64,000 nt of DNA, taken from the NCBI RefSeq assembly GCF_000151665.1, contig NW_013171867.1, positions 734,273-798,272 on the forward strand, written 5' to 3'. Positions 11,696 to 23,885 of the stretch are shown piece by piece (position 1 is the stretch's first letter; every line of letters begins with the position of its first letter). Both the position numbers and the translations under genes were made by a program. The DNA comes from Blastocystis hominis (lineage: Eukaryota; Sar; Bigyra; Opalinata; Blastocystidae). Under the pieces are notes generated by a model, which worked only from the letters and a program-made list of their open reading frames with translations, did not search any database and was not told where the DNA came from.

Positions 11696-14600
11696 ATGAG
11701 CTGCTTTAGGATCTTGGTGTGTGCTCTTCTAATCTCAGCTGTTCTGAGCGTGGACGAGAACAAATTCAAGAAGTGCGCCCAGTCTGGATTTTGTGCGAGA
11801 CACCGTGCAAAACCTATGAAACTTGCCGTAAACCTTCTATTTCGTTTCTTTTTTTGTAGTACACTGTGAACCCTGAGTCTGTGAAAATGGTAGACAACAA
11901 GCTGCTGGCGACTTTGGTTCCATCCAGAGAACAGACGACAGACTTGGACTTGGTGGCTACGATTCTTCCCAACGATCTCATTCGTATCCATATTTCTGAG
12001 CAGAATCCTCTGAATGGCCGTCGTCGTTTTGAGGCAACGGATGTTTTGATTCCTGGTAATATTGATTCTTTCCTCCTCACACAGAATATTCGCAAGAGCA
12101 ATCGATGGTGGTCTCGATCCAAGATGCCGATCATGTGGTCTTCGAGTCCCCCAACAAGCACGTTCGCTGCGAAATCACTTACAACCCGCTTCACATTTCT
12201 TTCTACATCGATTCCGTCTTGAAGCTCACTCTCAACGACAAAAACCTCTTCTACTTTGAAGTCACCCGCCAAAAACCCACTGCCGCCAACCCCTCCGCTG
12301 CCTCCGTTTCCACCCAGCCGACCCCTTCTCCCAAAGAAACCAAGGAGATCGTCGACTACACCGAGGCCGGAAAGGCTATTTACGCCGATGGCACGATCGA
12401 AGGCCAAACCGAGGAAACCGTGGAAACCGTGGAAACCGTGGAAACCACCATGGAGGTGACCGTCGATAACGCCCCCGAAAGCCCCGAATCCCCCGCGGAA
12501 TCGGAGAAGGAGGACGAAACGGGCGCGTGGGAGGAATATTTTGGCGGGAAAACCGACTCCAAGCCCTTCGGCCCGCAGGTAGGTTTCCCCGGTTTCCCCA
12601 ATTCTAGTCGGTGGGCGTGGACATGACGTTCTACTCGACGGTGGCGCTCTACGGCCTCCCCGAGCACAGCTGTTCCCCGCGGTTACAGTCGACGCGCGAG
12701 GGCGGCGCGTTCTCGGATCCGTACCGTCTCTTCAACCTGGACGTGTTCGAATACGAGACACACCGCAACACGGCGCTGTTTGCCTGGTTAATGCGTTCGA
12801 TCGTAGATACGGGAGCGTTCCGTTCGTGGCGGCGCTGGGCGCGTCGTCGTCGATCGGCGTGCTGTGGCTGAACCCCACGGACACGTTCGTGGACGTGTAC
12901 CCGCTGGAGAACGCGCAGCAGTCGCTGCAGTGGATCTCCGAGGCGGGCGTGGTCGACCTGTTCGTCCTGCCGGGCGCGTCGCTAGCGGCGGTGTATGAGC
13001 AGTACGCGGCGCTGACGTCGTTCCCGTCCCTGCCGCCGTTCTTCGCGCTGGGGTACCACCAGTCGCGGTGGAACTATCTGGACGAGCAGGACGTGGAGGA
13101 GGTGGCGCGGCGCTTCGAGGAGCTGGACTTCCCGTTCGACGTGGTGTGGCTGGACATCGAGCACACCGTCGGGAAGAAGTACTTCACCTGGGACAAGCAG
13201 AACTTCCCCGACCCCGCGCGGATGGTCCGCAATCTCGCCAAGCACGGGCACAAGCTCGTGACCGTCGTCGATCCCCACGTCAAGAAGGAGAAGGGCTATC
13301 GAATCAACGACGAGCTCCTCGCCAAGGACTGGTTCATCAAGACCAGCACCGGCGCCGTCTACGACGGATGGTGCTGGCCCGGCTCCAGCAACTACCCCGA
13401 CTACACCGATCCCCGCGTTCGCCAGTGGTGGGGCGACCAGTTCCTCCCGCAGAACTACGAGGGATCGCTCGACTCGCTCTACACCTGGAACGACATGAAC
13501 GAGGTTGCCGCGGTTCCTCGCTCTGAAGGATAGCCTTCCGTGTTCGACAGCCCCGAAGTCACGATGCCCCGCGATTGCGTCAATCTCGCCGGCCAGGAAC
13601 ACCGCGAATGGCACAACATGTCAAAAAAGCCCCGATTTCTGACACATAGATACGGCTATTACTACCATAACGCGTGTATCGAAGGCCAGAAGCGCCGTTC
13701 TCCGCATCAACGCCCCTTCGTTCTCTCTCGCTCCTTCTTCGTTGGCTCGCAGCGCAACAGCGCGATTTGGACCGGCGACAACATGGCCAATTGGGACCAT
13801 TTGGCCGCCGTGGTCCCCATGCTGCTCGGCCTCAGCATGGGCGGCATTCCCTTCACCGGCTCCGACGTCCCGGGCTTCTTCAAAGACCCCTCCGAGGTTC
13901 CTCGTTTCCACGCTCTGCAATCTAGGAATTGGCGATTCGCTGGTACCAGCTCGGCGCCTGGATGCCCTTCTTCCGCGCCCACGCCCACATCGACACCAAG
14001 CGTCGCGAGCCCTGGACCTTCTCCGCCCCTACTCTCTCTCTTCTGCGCCAGGCCGTCCTCGACCGCTACTCCTGGCTGCCCTACCTCTACACCACCGCCT
14101 GGCAGGCGCACCGCTTCGGCGCGCCGATGCTTCGCCCGCTCGTCTGGTCCTTCGCTCACGACGCGGCCGCGCGGGACGAAGAGACCGCCTTCCTCGCGGG
14201 AGACGCCGTCTTCGTCGCGCCCGTCGTCCAGGAGAACGCGCGGACCGTCAAGTAGGGCTCTTCCCCGCGGTTCACGGTAGCGTGTACGTGCCGCAAGGCG
14301 ATTGGCTGAGCGTGTTCGACGGTTCTCTGATTCGCGGAGGCGGTATCCCGCGGGGAGGAGGTGTGATGTAGCGAGGCAGTGGATCGAGGCGCCGCTGGAA
14401 CACATCGTGGTGCTGCAGAGGGCGGGAAGCGTAGTCCCGCGGCAAATGCGAGTGCGTCGGAGCGCAGATTCGATGCGATTCGACCCGTTTTCGTACTTTG
14501 TGGTGAGCGATGAGAGCGGAAAGGCGAGCGGATGGGTGTATCATGATGAACGGGATGGATGGGGTTTCGAATCGAAGCGTTTCGCGTGGATGAAAGTGGA

Positions 14601-14865
14601 AATGGAGAATGGCGTGATTCGGTCGGTGCGAGTGGAGGGAAGCTTTGAGGATGTGAACGAGGTGGAGAGGATTGTGGTGAGAACGGAGTTGAATCCGAAG
14701 GGTAGGCGGAGGAGGAGAGGAGAGTGATTTCATGTAGTGATCCGGGTGAGAGAGAATGGAACCGTGCGAAACGTGGAGTTTGTGAGAGATGAGGAGAAGA
14801 AGCTGATTACGATCCGCAAGCCCTTGGTGAAGGTTACTGGAGAGTGGGAGATTGAGATGAATTAA
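11696..14865 (+). CDS. Glucosidase II alpha subunit (GH31)
   Basis: ER enzyme that trims the inner alpha-1,3-linked glucoses from N-glycans during glycoprotein folding. A signal peptide (MSCFRILVCALLISAVLS) is followed by KFKKCAQSGFCARHR, typical of the GANAB family. The GH31 barrel follows: WLDIEHT, the nucleophile in WNDMNEPSVF and the acid/base aspartate in WTGDNMANWDHL. Ten introns were placed: 11828-11859, 12056-12084, 12579-12607, 12787-12815, 13504-13533, 13620-13649, 13897-13925, 14252-14280, 14343-14371 and 14702-14737. They are 29-36 nt and splicing leaves exactly 956 codons (955 residues), close to the family length. Three introns contain CCGCGG (13504, 14252, 14343), and that at 13504 splits the catalytic motif after NDMNE. 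The stretch 12380-12560 is acidic linker. GC content is much higher from 12250 on than in the first two exons. Confidence 0.95.
12414..12446. repeat. 9-bp coding repeat (GAAACCGTG)n in glucosidase II
   Basis: Nearly four tandem copies encode a Glu-Thr-Val tripeptide repeat in the acidic linker of the enzyme. Confidence 0.9.
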
Positions 14866-14872
14866 GAGTGAT

Positions 14873-14880
14873 TGTTTGTT
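14873..14880 (+). terminator. TGTTTGTT 3'-end motif of glucosidase II
   Basis: The motif starts 8 bases after the end of the TAA codon of the glucosidase gene. Confidence 0.8.
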
Positions 14881-15142
14881 TTTATATAAATGGATGGGAG
14901 GGAGATGGGAGTGTGTATGCAAGGAAATAGGAAGGATGGAAGGCATTTGACGAAGGGGGAGAATAATTGGCTTTTTTTGGAAGTAGAAAAGGAAAAGAGG
15001 ATGTGGAATTGAATGTTTTGGAATATGGGAAACATGATGAGTTATGATTGTTGAGGAAACGATGGTTATGGCCTTTACTTCCCTTCCCTCACCAAAAATG
15101 ACTCCATTCTTACCTTCAACCCTCTTCTTTATAATAGCATTC

Positions 15143-18100
15143 TCACAACTCTTTGAAACAAACACTCCAAATCGATCGACCCAAGTCATTCATTTCATAC
15201 TCCAATTCATCCGGCTCCGGCCTCATCCTCACTCCCTCATACCACTTATCTCTCCACATCTTCACATCCTTCGCCATGTCCACCATCTCCCTCGTCAACT
15301 CCTTCCAGCAATGATTCAGCAGCGCCGAACTCGTTCCCAAATGCTTCTCCATTCGCCTCCGCAGCTTCCGCAGCGGCTTCTTCACATTTCCCAGCGACGC
15401 GTTCTTCGCGAACGCCTGCTTCGTCACCAAGAACGACAGCTGCTCCTCCGATTCCGCCGTGACATGCTGCTTCGTGGAATCGTAGAACTCCTTAAACCGC
15501 GCGAATTGATACCGAATTTGTTCGTCCAAATACTTCGATTCCGCCTACTCATCAGCCCCCAAAACCCCGCCAAAATCCCCACTTCTTCGTACGCCGCTCG
15601 CCACGCCTGCACTTCGCCGCTCAGCGCGTCGATGATGCGAAGTTCCATCGTGGATTCCAAAAATTGGAGGTTTTCCGTCAAGATCAGATTGGTGTATTTC
15701 GGACCCATTCCCGCGATTTCCTCCACCTTGGCGCGCACTGCCTTCCCCATTTCCACCAAGAGAGCGAGGGGATCGCATGCGGCCTCCCCCGCGGGGGGTT
15801 TTCCCGCGGGATTGGGGATGGTCTGGTTCAATTGGCTGTGGATTTCGCGCATTCGGTTGTTCATCGGCCCGCTTTTGTCCAGCGCTTGCTTCAAGCGGCC
15901 CGTTACCACTGTACGCAGTTTCTCCGATTCCACGATCCGGTCCGCCACGCACGGCAGAATCTTGACGGGCCGCAGCACGCCGCAGTACCGCGGTTCTACG
16001 TTGGTTTCTTGGATGTGCCGGTTGATTTCGCGCGCGAAGGCGACCCATTTGGCCTCGATTTCCTGCTTCTCGGAGAGACACAATCGGAACAACACGCTGT
16101 TCCGCATCAAGATTCCGCCGTGCTGCATGGCGAGCTCCAATAAATCGATCTGCGATTGAAACAAGAACGGACTTTGGTTCTCGTTTTCGATGAATGAATG
16201 CAAATTCACCGACACACACTTCAGAATTTGGTTCAGCGACGCGTCGATTCCACGTTTCTCCAATGTCTCTTTCGGCTTCCCCGCGGTTCCAAACACCTCC
16301 ACGCACATCAATTCGATTCGCTCGCTCACCGGAAGCAGGTACGCCAAAAACCGCTCCAGTCCCACGGGAATCAAATATTGGCCCATTTCGTCCCCGCCGT
16401 CCCGGTAGAATTCCCGCGTTTCCTTCATCTCCTCGTTCCCCGACGCGATTCCCGCCAATCGCAACGCGTCCCATTCGCCCTTCTCGCTCGGCGGGAGTTT
16501 TTTCTACCTCGCACAATCAATGAAACGCCCACCAGCCGGCTCTGGATCTCCGAAACGGTTTTCTTCACCTCCTCCTCGTGGGGTTAAAGAACCGCGGGAA
16601 TTTGAACAGGATATAAAACCGCGGGAAAGCGTGTCGATGATCGTCTGCTTGACATCTTCGCCCATGGCTTCGCTCTACCCTCGATTTCCCGCCAAAACGC
16701 AACGAATTCCGCGATTATCCGAAGCAGCGGAGCGACGCACGTGATCTGCCGGCACGCCTCGATAACCGCGGTTTTACCGAGTCTCTGAATCCAGCCCTTC
16801 AGCGACGAAACGGTCGTGTCGAAGAAACGCTTCGCGGTTTCCACGTTTTCGCTTTTTCGTTCGCGCACGGAAGCGAGCGAGCTGATTGGATAGTTCTACG
16901 CATTCCCGCGGGGATCCGATCCTACGCAGAGCGTCTGATTGGACGCCACGGAGATTCGTTGCAACTCGCTGGCGGCATTTTGGAGGCGAAGCAGAAAATT
17001 GGCGGGAGGCAGAGAGCGGAGCGTTTCGTCCAATCCCCCGTTCTGCACCTGGTTTCCCCACTTTTCACACTCCTCGAAATACTATTCCTCGTCCCGCGGT
17101 TCTACGCCTACTTTGCGCAGACTTCCCTCCACATCGTTCAGAATCCCCGCGGTTTCCGGGCTCAGCGTGACCATCGCGATGAGCGTCTACATCCCCAACA
17201 TCCCCGCGGTTCTCACCTGCACGGTCTGCTGCAGTCTCCCGTGGTTCTCTCGCTGTTGCACGAGACTTTTGTTCTCCTGCGTGATGGCGCGCAATGCATG
17301 CGTCATCGCCCCCAACTTGGCGTTTCGCTTGTAGAGCCATTCTTCGAATTCGACGAGCTCGGTTCCAACCGAATTCGCGCTCTGCAGGATTCGGTTCACG
17401 GATTCGTTTCGACGCGTTTCCATCTCCAATAAATGGTCCAGAATCACGCGCTCCGAATTCTACAAATCACACACTATTAAACCGCGGGAACGTTCACTTG
17501 CGACGTGATGTCGGATTGGATCCCGTCCAGCGTCACCGCGGGAATTCGGTACTCGATTTCCTCCACCGTCGCGCGCAGCGCCGCTTCCAGCTGGGCGTTT
17601 CGCTCCTTGTACTGCGAGGTCACCGCGGTGGAGAGAGTGGAGAACTGGAGGTAATGGGGAAACGGGGAAACCAACGGCGCGCTCGCGTTGCTGGGAGGGG
17701 GAGGAATAGAGAAGACACATCGAATCGAGGTCGTTGAGCATCGAGAAGCGGTTCAGATCCTCCACGTCGATGTTCTTCAGCACGAGCGGAGCGTTCAAAT
17801 ACTGCGTAGACAGCTTGGAGAGCAGGTAGATGATCGCATTCGAAATGATCAAACGGAAGATGAGAGTACATGCATTACGCGGTTCTTCGCGCAAAACTCG
17901 ATTCGCTTGTCGCTTAGCTGGAGCTCCAGGTGAAGAAGATGGATATCGGGGTTCGCGGAACCGTTTGGAGCGTCGATTTGACGGACTGAACGCACCTCGC
18001 CCAGAGTGCATCCTTTGAATAACGAGAACGAAAGACCTGTGTGAGTTTTGTTGCATTTCGAGGTGATCTATTCGAATCAAGCAGTTGGAATTGCACTCAT

Positions 18101-18436
18101 ACATCATACACGCGGAGAACGCCGGGATCGTCGTCACGCACTTTTTCGGCTGTAATGCACAGAAAATCCAAAAATATCTTTTTTGAAGTATCGAATACAT
18201 TCAGTGGAATCATGGATTCTCGCATTCGAACCACGTCCACCAAAAACACAATCTGCGGCTTATTTATTTCTACTAAACTGATACTTCGCCGAGGATCTCG
18301 CTAGAACAAGCGTAAATTTCTTCATTTAGGGATTCGGACGATAATTCGTTGAGAAACAACAATTCGTCTCGAATCTCCACATTACTATATGGACTACATG
18401 ATGATCCCAAACTCAAGCCAAAAGCTACTTAGACAT
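15143..18436 (-). CDS. SEC3: Exocyst subunit Sec3/EXOC1
   Basis: Sec3 marks exocytic sites and is part of the octameric exocyst that tethers secretory vesicles to the plasma membrane. The C-terminal exon aligns well to human EXOC1: YLDEQIRYQFARFKEFYD, NVKKPLRKLRRRMEKHL and a following LLNHCWKEL, like the family's EVKKGLDNLYKKVDKHL and LLQVVWHSM. The middle (15560-16490) has EIEAKWVAFAREINRHIQE and CGVLRPV, matching the Sec3 segment that precedes the helical bundles. The N-terminal exons (18130-18290) give IVFLVDVVRMRE and FLDFLCITAEK, probably the PH-like membrane-binding domain. A start ATG at 18434-18436, with a 44-nt first intron, fits best. At least eight short introns are present and many hold CCGCGG; not all were resolved. 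Confidence 0.82.
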
Positions 18437-19080
18437 GATCCAATATGTCCTAGATAATGAGAAATCCCAGATTTGAAGGAGCCGATCGGTTCCGAAACGT
18501 GGCGGAAAATAAGCGAATTCCCGTGAATTTGCTAACAACTCAAAATTCTTTCAAGCATAAAGACGAAATGGAATACTCGTGTGATGTTTGCATAGAAAAG
18601 GGTGGAAACAAGGGTGTAACAAGTTTTTACGCATTCCTTGTGTTTGATGGGGCGATATTATTGTTTGTAATTGGTGATACTGCCGAATTTACTATATCTG
18701 AATTGTAGTTACGTATGTAGTTTTGCTGTTTTGAAAATTGTGAATAAGATGAAGATAAAAGTATTTATTTTGAAAATTACGTACTATGTAAAAATGCTTT
18801 TTAAACTTAAACTCCAACAATGTCAATTGTGAGTAGAATGACCAGTACATTGTTATCAAAACACCATGCTTACGTTAATATCAATAATCATTATCGTAAT
18901 TCCAGCGTCCTATTGCTGTAACTGTTGTTCATTCTAGTTCACTTGTTTCCACCACATCAACACATTCTATAAACAAGAAAGAAAATTAGTTCACCCATTG
19001 AATCCACTTTCCATATCTATCATATTTTCCTTACCTGTTATGATTCCAGTATTATTTTTTCTACTCACCCTCTTATCTAG
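18437..19080. other. Region between Sec3 and the Spt20-like gene
   Basis: This divergent intergenic region includes an 83-codon open frame at 18457-18708 that I could not match to anything and that starts only 20 bp from the Sec3 start. The rest is AT-rich and probably carries the promoter and first small exons of the Spt20-like gene. Confidence 0.4.
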
Positions 19081-20452
19081 ATATTATACGAGAATCATAC
19101 AGAGGAAGAAGCGAGCGAGTTTGCATATTCTCTCAACTTGCCTCCTTCTCTGATTAATTCACTCATAAACGCTTTACAGAGTGGAAAAGAATGTTCACTA
19201 GAAGTAGATTCACTCGAGGATTATTCAAATGGTGTATTAGTGGCTAGTTTCGATTATGGATAGACACTTTATATTGCAGACGAGGAAACCAAAATAGTGT
19301 TAAACAATAATCCTTTTAAAACAGAAGTGGCATCACCCGAGGTTTGCTTGACGCGGGAACCTTACTTGAGTTACGTATATCATGTGTTATATAGATTTTT
19401 TGTAGAATTGTGATTTGAATGGCGTGATTCAAGTAGCTTCAACGGAATTAAAGCGTTCCCTCTCCTCTTCTATGAATCCCTCGAATCCACCAAATGAATT
19501 AAATGCACATCCAAACTCCGATGATACTGAAATCGGAAGTCGAGAGCCGTCCCATTTTCTCGATTGTTTCTTATCCAATTCCATTGCTTCTTCCATCCTT
19601 TACAAGCACGCTTTTCATTATCTTATTTTAAACGACCACTCTTCTCTCGCCGAATCCTGCGAGGCAATCGCCCATTCCATCGAATCCGAAGAGGATTCTG
19701 CTTCCCTTTCCATCACGGATCAAATTCGACTTCAATTACTCGTCTTATCTCTCTGCACAGTCTCAGAAGACGGCTCGCTTTCCCTGCAGCCCTCTCTACT
19801 GGAGAGAGCAAATCCGTCGGATTGGATCTGGACAAAGCAAGAGCGAAGTGAGGTAATGAAACGGTTGAGATCGGCGAAGAAAAGGCGAAGTTCGGATGCC
19901 GATCCGAGCGAAAACGAGCAGCAAACCCACAAAGAGAATCAAAATGAAAGCGAAAACGTTTCGCAAGCGCAGCCGAGAGCGAAACGAAGCAAGCGATCCA
20001 AACAAACCGACGAAGATATGATTGTGGAGTATTCGATCACGTTGCCCACTGTCTCGCTGAAGTTTGCAGCCAATCTTCTGTCTCCCTTTTTGCAGTCGCG
20101 AATTGATTCGAACACGCAGCAAATCGATTCGTTCTTGGATCGAATGGACAAAGAAACGATTGAGTGATCATCGATTGGAGTGATGAAACGTAGATCGGAG
20201 CAGGTTCTGTCGCTGCATGCGGATTGCATCGTTCTAAAGCGAATTCTGGATAAATGTGTGGCTCATCACCAAGAAGAAATGGCGCAGATCGATGAGAAGA
20301 CGCAGAAGGTTTCGAAAGACGACGCAGCCCTTTTGGAACAATTCAAATCCAAAGTGATGGAGAAACGAACGTCTCAATTGAATCAAATTGAAGAGTATCT
20401 TTCAAAACAAACAGTCTTTCTAAAGCGAGTATTTCCAGAACTATACAAGTAA
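19081..20452 (+). CDS. Putative Spt20-domain protein (SAGA subunit-like)
   Basis: Exons were joined by three introns: a 33-nt one in 19235-19285, a 31-nt one ending near 19404, and a 30-nt one at about 20164-20193. The N-terminal part reads LYENHTEEEASEFAYSLNLP, then a helix, then YSNGVLVA; Spt20 has LYPxHFxF, a Y-SP helix and dGCLVVEV in the same order. Later, a segment from ITDQIRLQLLVLSL to LSLQPSLLERANP parallels the Spt20 block containing LCLDPS and a following Asn. A basic, nuclear-type stretch (AKKRRSSD, AKRSKRSK) and a C-terminal coiled coil (20200-20450) follow. The first exon and true start were not found. If correct, the protein is a transcription coactivator component in the nucleus. 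The match is remote, so treat it as a hypothesis. Confidence 0.4.
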
Positions 20453-20492
20453 TCATTACCATACTAATCAATCAATCTTTGTGTTGTTTGCT

Positions 20493-20500
20493 TGTTTGTT
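20493..20500 (+). terminator. TGTTTGTT 3'-end motif of the Spt20-like gene
   Basis: The motif lies about 40 bp after the encoded TAA, preceded by related TGTTTGCT copies, and just before the convergent gene's 3' end at 20515. Confidence 0.6.
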
Positions 20501-20514
20501 TCACTGCGTTTTCT

Positions 20515-22079
20515 TTACAATTCCTTCAGCTTCTTTCTCGATTTCTGCGTCACAATCGCATAGGTTACCGCAAGAACAGTCCCTACGATCACAGAACGCG
20601 ACAACACGCGCATATAATCAATCGGAGCCACCTTCAATTTGCAGCTCTCCACTTGGTATTGCTGCAATAATTCCCACATCCATCGAAGCTGCCCCAGCAC
20701 CAAATTCGTCTTCTTCATCAATTCCTGATTCAGCTGGAAATCTTCCGAAGCTTCGATCTCCTTCAAAGAATCCAAGAACGAATCGTGCAGTTCCTGAATC
20801 ACCTCCTGATGCATCTCCATCATCGGCAACGCATTCATCTTCTCAATCAACGAATCAAACTCATCGACAGCCACTTGCAAATGAATGATAAACTCGCTAC
20901 GCTTCAGAATCGCGATGTGGAACTCGCTGTAGATCGTGTTGGCAGAGAAAATTCCGTCCACCGAGCCGATCGGCCGATGGATGCAATCCTCAATGAGAGG
21001 TTTGACGTTCGTGTGGACCTTCTCTCCGAAATAGAGCGCCAGCCGCGTGTTGGAGAGCATTTCGAAAACGCTTTCGAGGAGTGGCGACATGATGTTATGA
21101 AGGTTGTAATACATCGGGATTCCGTTCACGAAATACGGAGCGTTGATCGAAACTCGCTCGTTCTGCACCGCGAAAATAAAATTGTTCGCGCCGTCCGAAT
21201 GAGAAACCACCTGCTTGCTCTTGTCCAAAAAGATCGGACGTTTCAACGAGTCAGTCATACAGAAAATGTAGATCTGAACGTCGTGGCTCGAGAGCGAATT
21301 CGAAGAACCCCGAAGAGCTTCGAAAAGAACCGAAGAGTTCAGATAGGTCTGCTGGATGGGGAACACAGACTTCTTATTGTTCAAGTGCGGAATAATCGCG
21401 GAACTGACCGATCGCAGGACAGCCGTCTGCAACCGCGGTTCTCTCTCGAGCTTAAACTCCTGGAAGGAGAAGTAAAACTCCTGGGAAGCGAGCTTCAGCT
21501 TCTCGACTTCGCTTCGAAAAATGGAAAAATCGAAATAGTTCTCGTCGACTGTGAAGATTCCCTCGAATTCCTCGCGGGTAAAATAATTGACCTGGAAGTG
21601 GATTTTTTTCTTGGGAACCGACGGCTCGAACACGCCTCGATGCAACGCTTCTTGCAAGTCGTGCTTCGTGTGGATGTGGGCGGCTGCGTTCGGATCAATG
21701 GCCAGCCGGTAAAGCTGCTGCGAATGATCGCAGCTGATGTGATGAAGATTTCGATGGAGATCCAACGGAGCTTTTTCAGAATTCGATTTCGAAGGGGATG
21801 AAACGCCAATTCCGGGTTGGAATTGAGATCCTGCTTTGGAATCAAAAGAAGGACTAGAACCGATTCGAGAGCTATAGGAAAAGTGGAAACTCGAATCAAA
21901 CCTCGATTGGGAAGTGGAATGAAGATTGGAATTCGATTTGGAAGGGGATGACGAAGCTGAAGCTGAAGTCGAAGAAGAAATCGATTCGAAAGGAATGGGA
22001 TATTCAAACGTAGAAAACGTGGAATCATCGGAAAGAAGATTCAAATTAGAATTGGAATTGGAGTTGGAATTAGAAGTAG

Positions 22080-22111
<32 letters not shown>

Positions 22112-23745
22112 GTAGAAGTAGAAATAGAAATGGAATTGGAAGCAAAATCGGAATTAGTATCGAAATCGGAATCGAAAGATGACAAAACGTACGGAGGAGT
22201 GACGAAGTGCGCGATAAAATCGCTGATTTCGCGCGAGAGGCGAATGATCACTTCCATCTCCCTTCCATTCCGCTCGTTAAACTTCAGCTTTCTCTCCTTA
22301 TTTTCGTATTTGCGTTCCAATTCAATCAATGAAATGAGACACCGATATAAATCAGTGGTCGTCGACGAATCCATCGTCACAACCTTCTGAATTCGCTGGA
22401 TTTCCGACAAATCATGTTCACATTCGCTTTGTTTCGATACACAAGACAAGGAAACAAAGTGCGAAACCCTCTTGACGTGGTCGATCAATGCGTCACTCAA
22501 TCGATCATAACAAGAAAGAACGTCTTGATAATCATTCGCCCACACAAAACTCGACTTCGTTCTCATATTCGAATCATCGTGAATCGATCCCCATTCAAAG
22601 GGACCCGCACTCACATCAATAAACAAGAATTGCTTGATCAAAATGTAATCACTCACAACAAACGTTCCTTCCACCAAATTGACCAGGTCATCATTCATCA
22701 TAAAATCATTATTCAACAGTTGTTTCATCATCAACAGAATTCGCATTTGCTCCTTTTTATCGTACGAATCCCGCAATAATTCCAAATTGTGACGAACCCG
22801 GTCCTGCGAAGAACGATACATTCCCCGCGGATCCTGCTCCAATAGCTGCAAATACTTGGAATGTGCCCACAAAAAGGACATTTCTCTCCAATCCAACACG
22901 CAATAATTCTCCGTAAAAGTCGTGGAGAAATCGGGAACTCCAGAAATCGGGTGTTCCTCCACTCCGTGCAATCCTCCTCCCATCTGCACTCCCTCTTCCT
23001 CGGGAGTTTCCATGTATCGGTCGTTGGAAGTGATGGGTTCGGTTAAGGGAAAGATGAATTCTCCGATAGCAAACTCGGAGTTTTCTCTGAAGATTTCGTC
23101 GATCATTTTTTGCTGCTCGTTGTAGGAAAACTCGGTGGAGAAGCCATACCGACCTTCTAGTTTCAATTGGCTATTCATGACCACAATGATGAGGTCATTG
23201 CTGTTCGGGACGGGCATATTCGAGTTTGAGTGGATGTAGGAAAAGAGATCGCGGAACTCGTTGAGGAGATCGTATGGATTGATGACCTTGACGTTGACGA
23301 GATTGATGTCGATGTCTCGAATCGATGATTTCATAAATTGAGAAAGGTAGATTTGAACCATGGGATGAACGTCGATAAAGTGGTAGTGGATCTTGTATCG
23401 AACATGACTCTCCTCCCTTTCTCGAATGGTGTTTTTATTGACTTGAAGGAAGCGCTGAATCTTCTGATCGTTGAGTTCTTCGAGAATCCCATTTTTGACA
23501 GAGGAAAAATCGCTATTGAGCTTGTCGAATCCAATAAGCATGAGGTTGACGTCCACCTCGACAGTCACAGTGTCCACTGTGTCAAATGCGTGTGGATGAT
23601 CTGCTATTTTATCCTGAACGTGATGGGCACGCCATAACATCCTACACTTTCGTCGTCTGTTGTGTTTAGAAATCAGGGTTACAGAGCGTACATAACAAAA
23701 TAGCAGCACTAAGAAGAGAATGGCATGTGTAGAAACTAGTTTCAT
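20515..23745 (-). CDS. Large secretory-pathway membrane protein (DUF7906-like)
   Basis: An intronless 1076-residue protein. An N-terminal signal peptide (MKLVSTHAILFLVLLFCYVRS) and a C-terminal membrane segment (IVGTVLAVTYAIV) followed by a short basic tail (TQKSRKKLKEL) predict a type I membrane protein with nearly all mass in the lumen or outside. Three motifs resemble large plant and algal secretory proteins of unknown function (DUF7906 group): VEVDVNLMLIGFDKL, FLFIDVSAGPFEWG and, later, a segment around KQVVSH and SINAPYFVNGIP. Residues about 540-690 are serine-rich low complexity, partly encoded by a GAA-type microsatellite at 22072-22107. It has no intron although its neighbours have many. 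No catalytic motif is seen and no reaction can be proposed. The 3' end lies 63 bp from that of the convergent Spt20-like gene. Confidence 0.7.
22072..22107. repeat. GAA-type trinucleotide repeat in coding sequence
   Basis: About ten GAA triplets on the plus strand, read as serines (TTC/TCT register) in the minus-strand membrane-protein gene. Confidence 0.9.
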
Positions 23746-23885
23746 CTTCTTAGGAGGAAGAAAGACTTTAGGGAGTTAGGTCATTGACTTCCTTGCTTAA
23801 GTACGCGAATAACCGCGGGATTCGCAGGGGCACAAATCTGAAATGGACATTCATTTTCTTTGTTGTATTTGTATTGCAAAAAGTA

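Noticed and set aside
14272-15189. 300-codon minus-strand frame over the glucosidase 3' end
   Set aside because: It is antisense to a well-supported gene, rich in His/Pro/Ser as expected for a shadow frame, and has no domain.
18457-18708. 83-codon plus-strand open frame
   Set aside because: It begins 20 bp from the Sec3 start, matches nothing I know, and has no splice or 3' motif support, so it is mentioned only in the intergenic entry.
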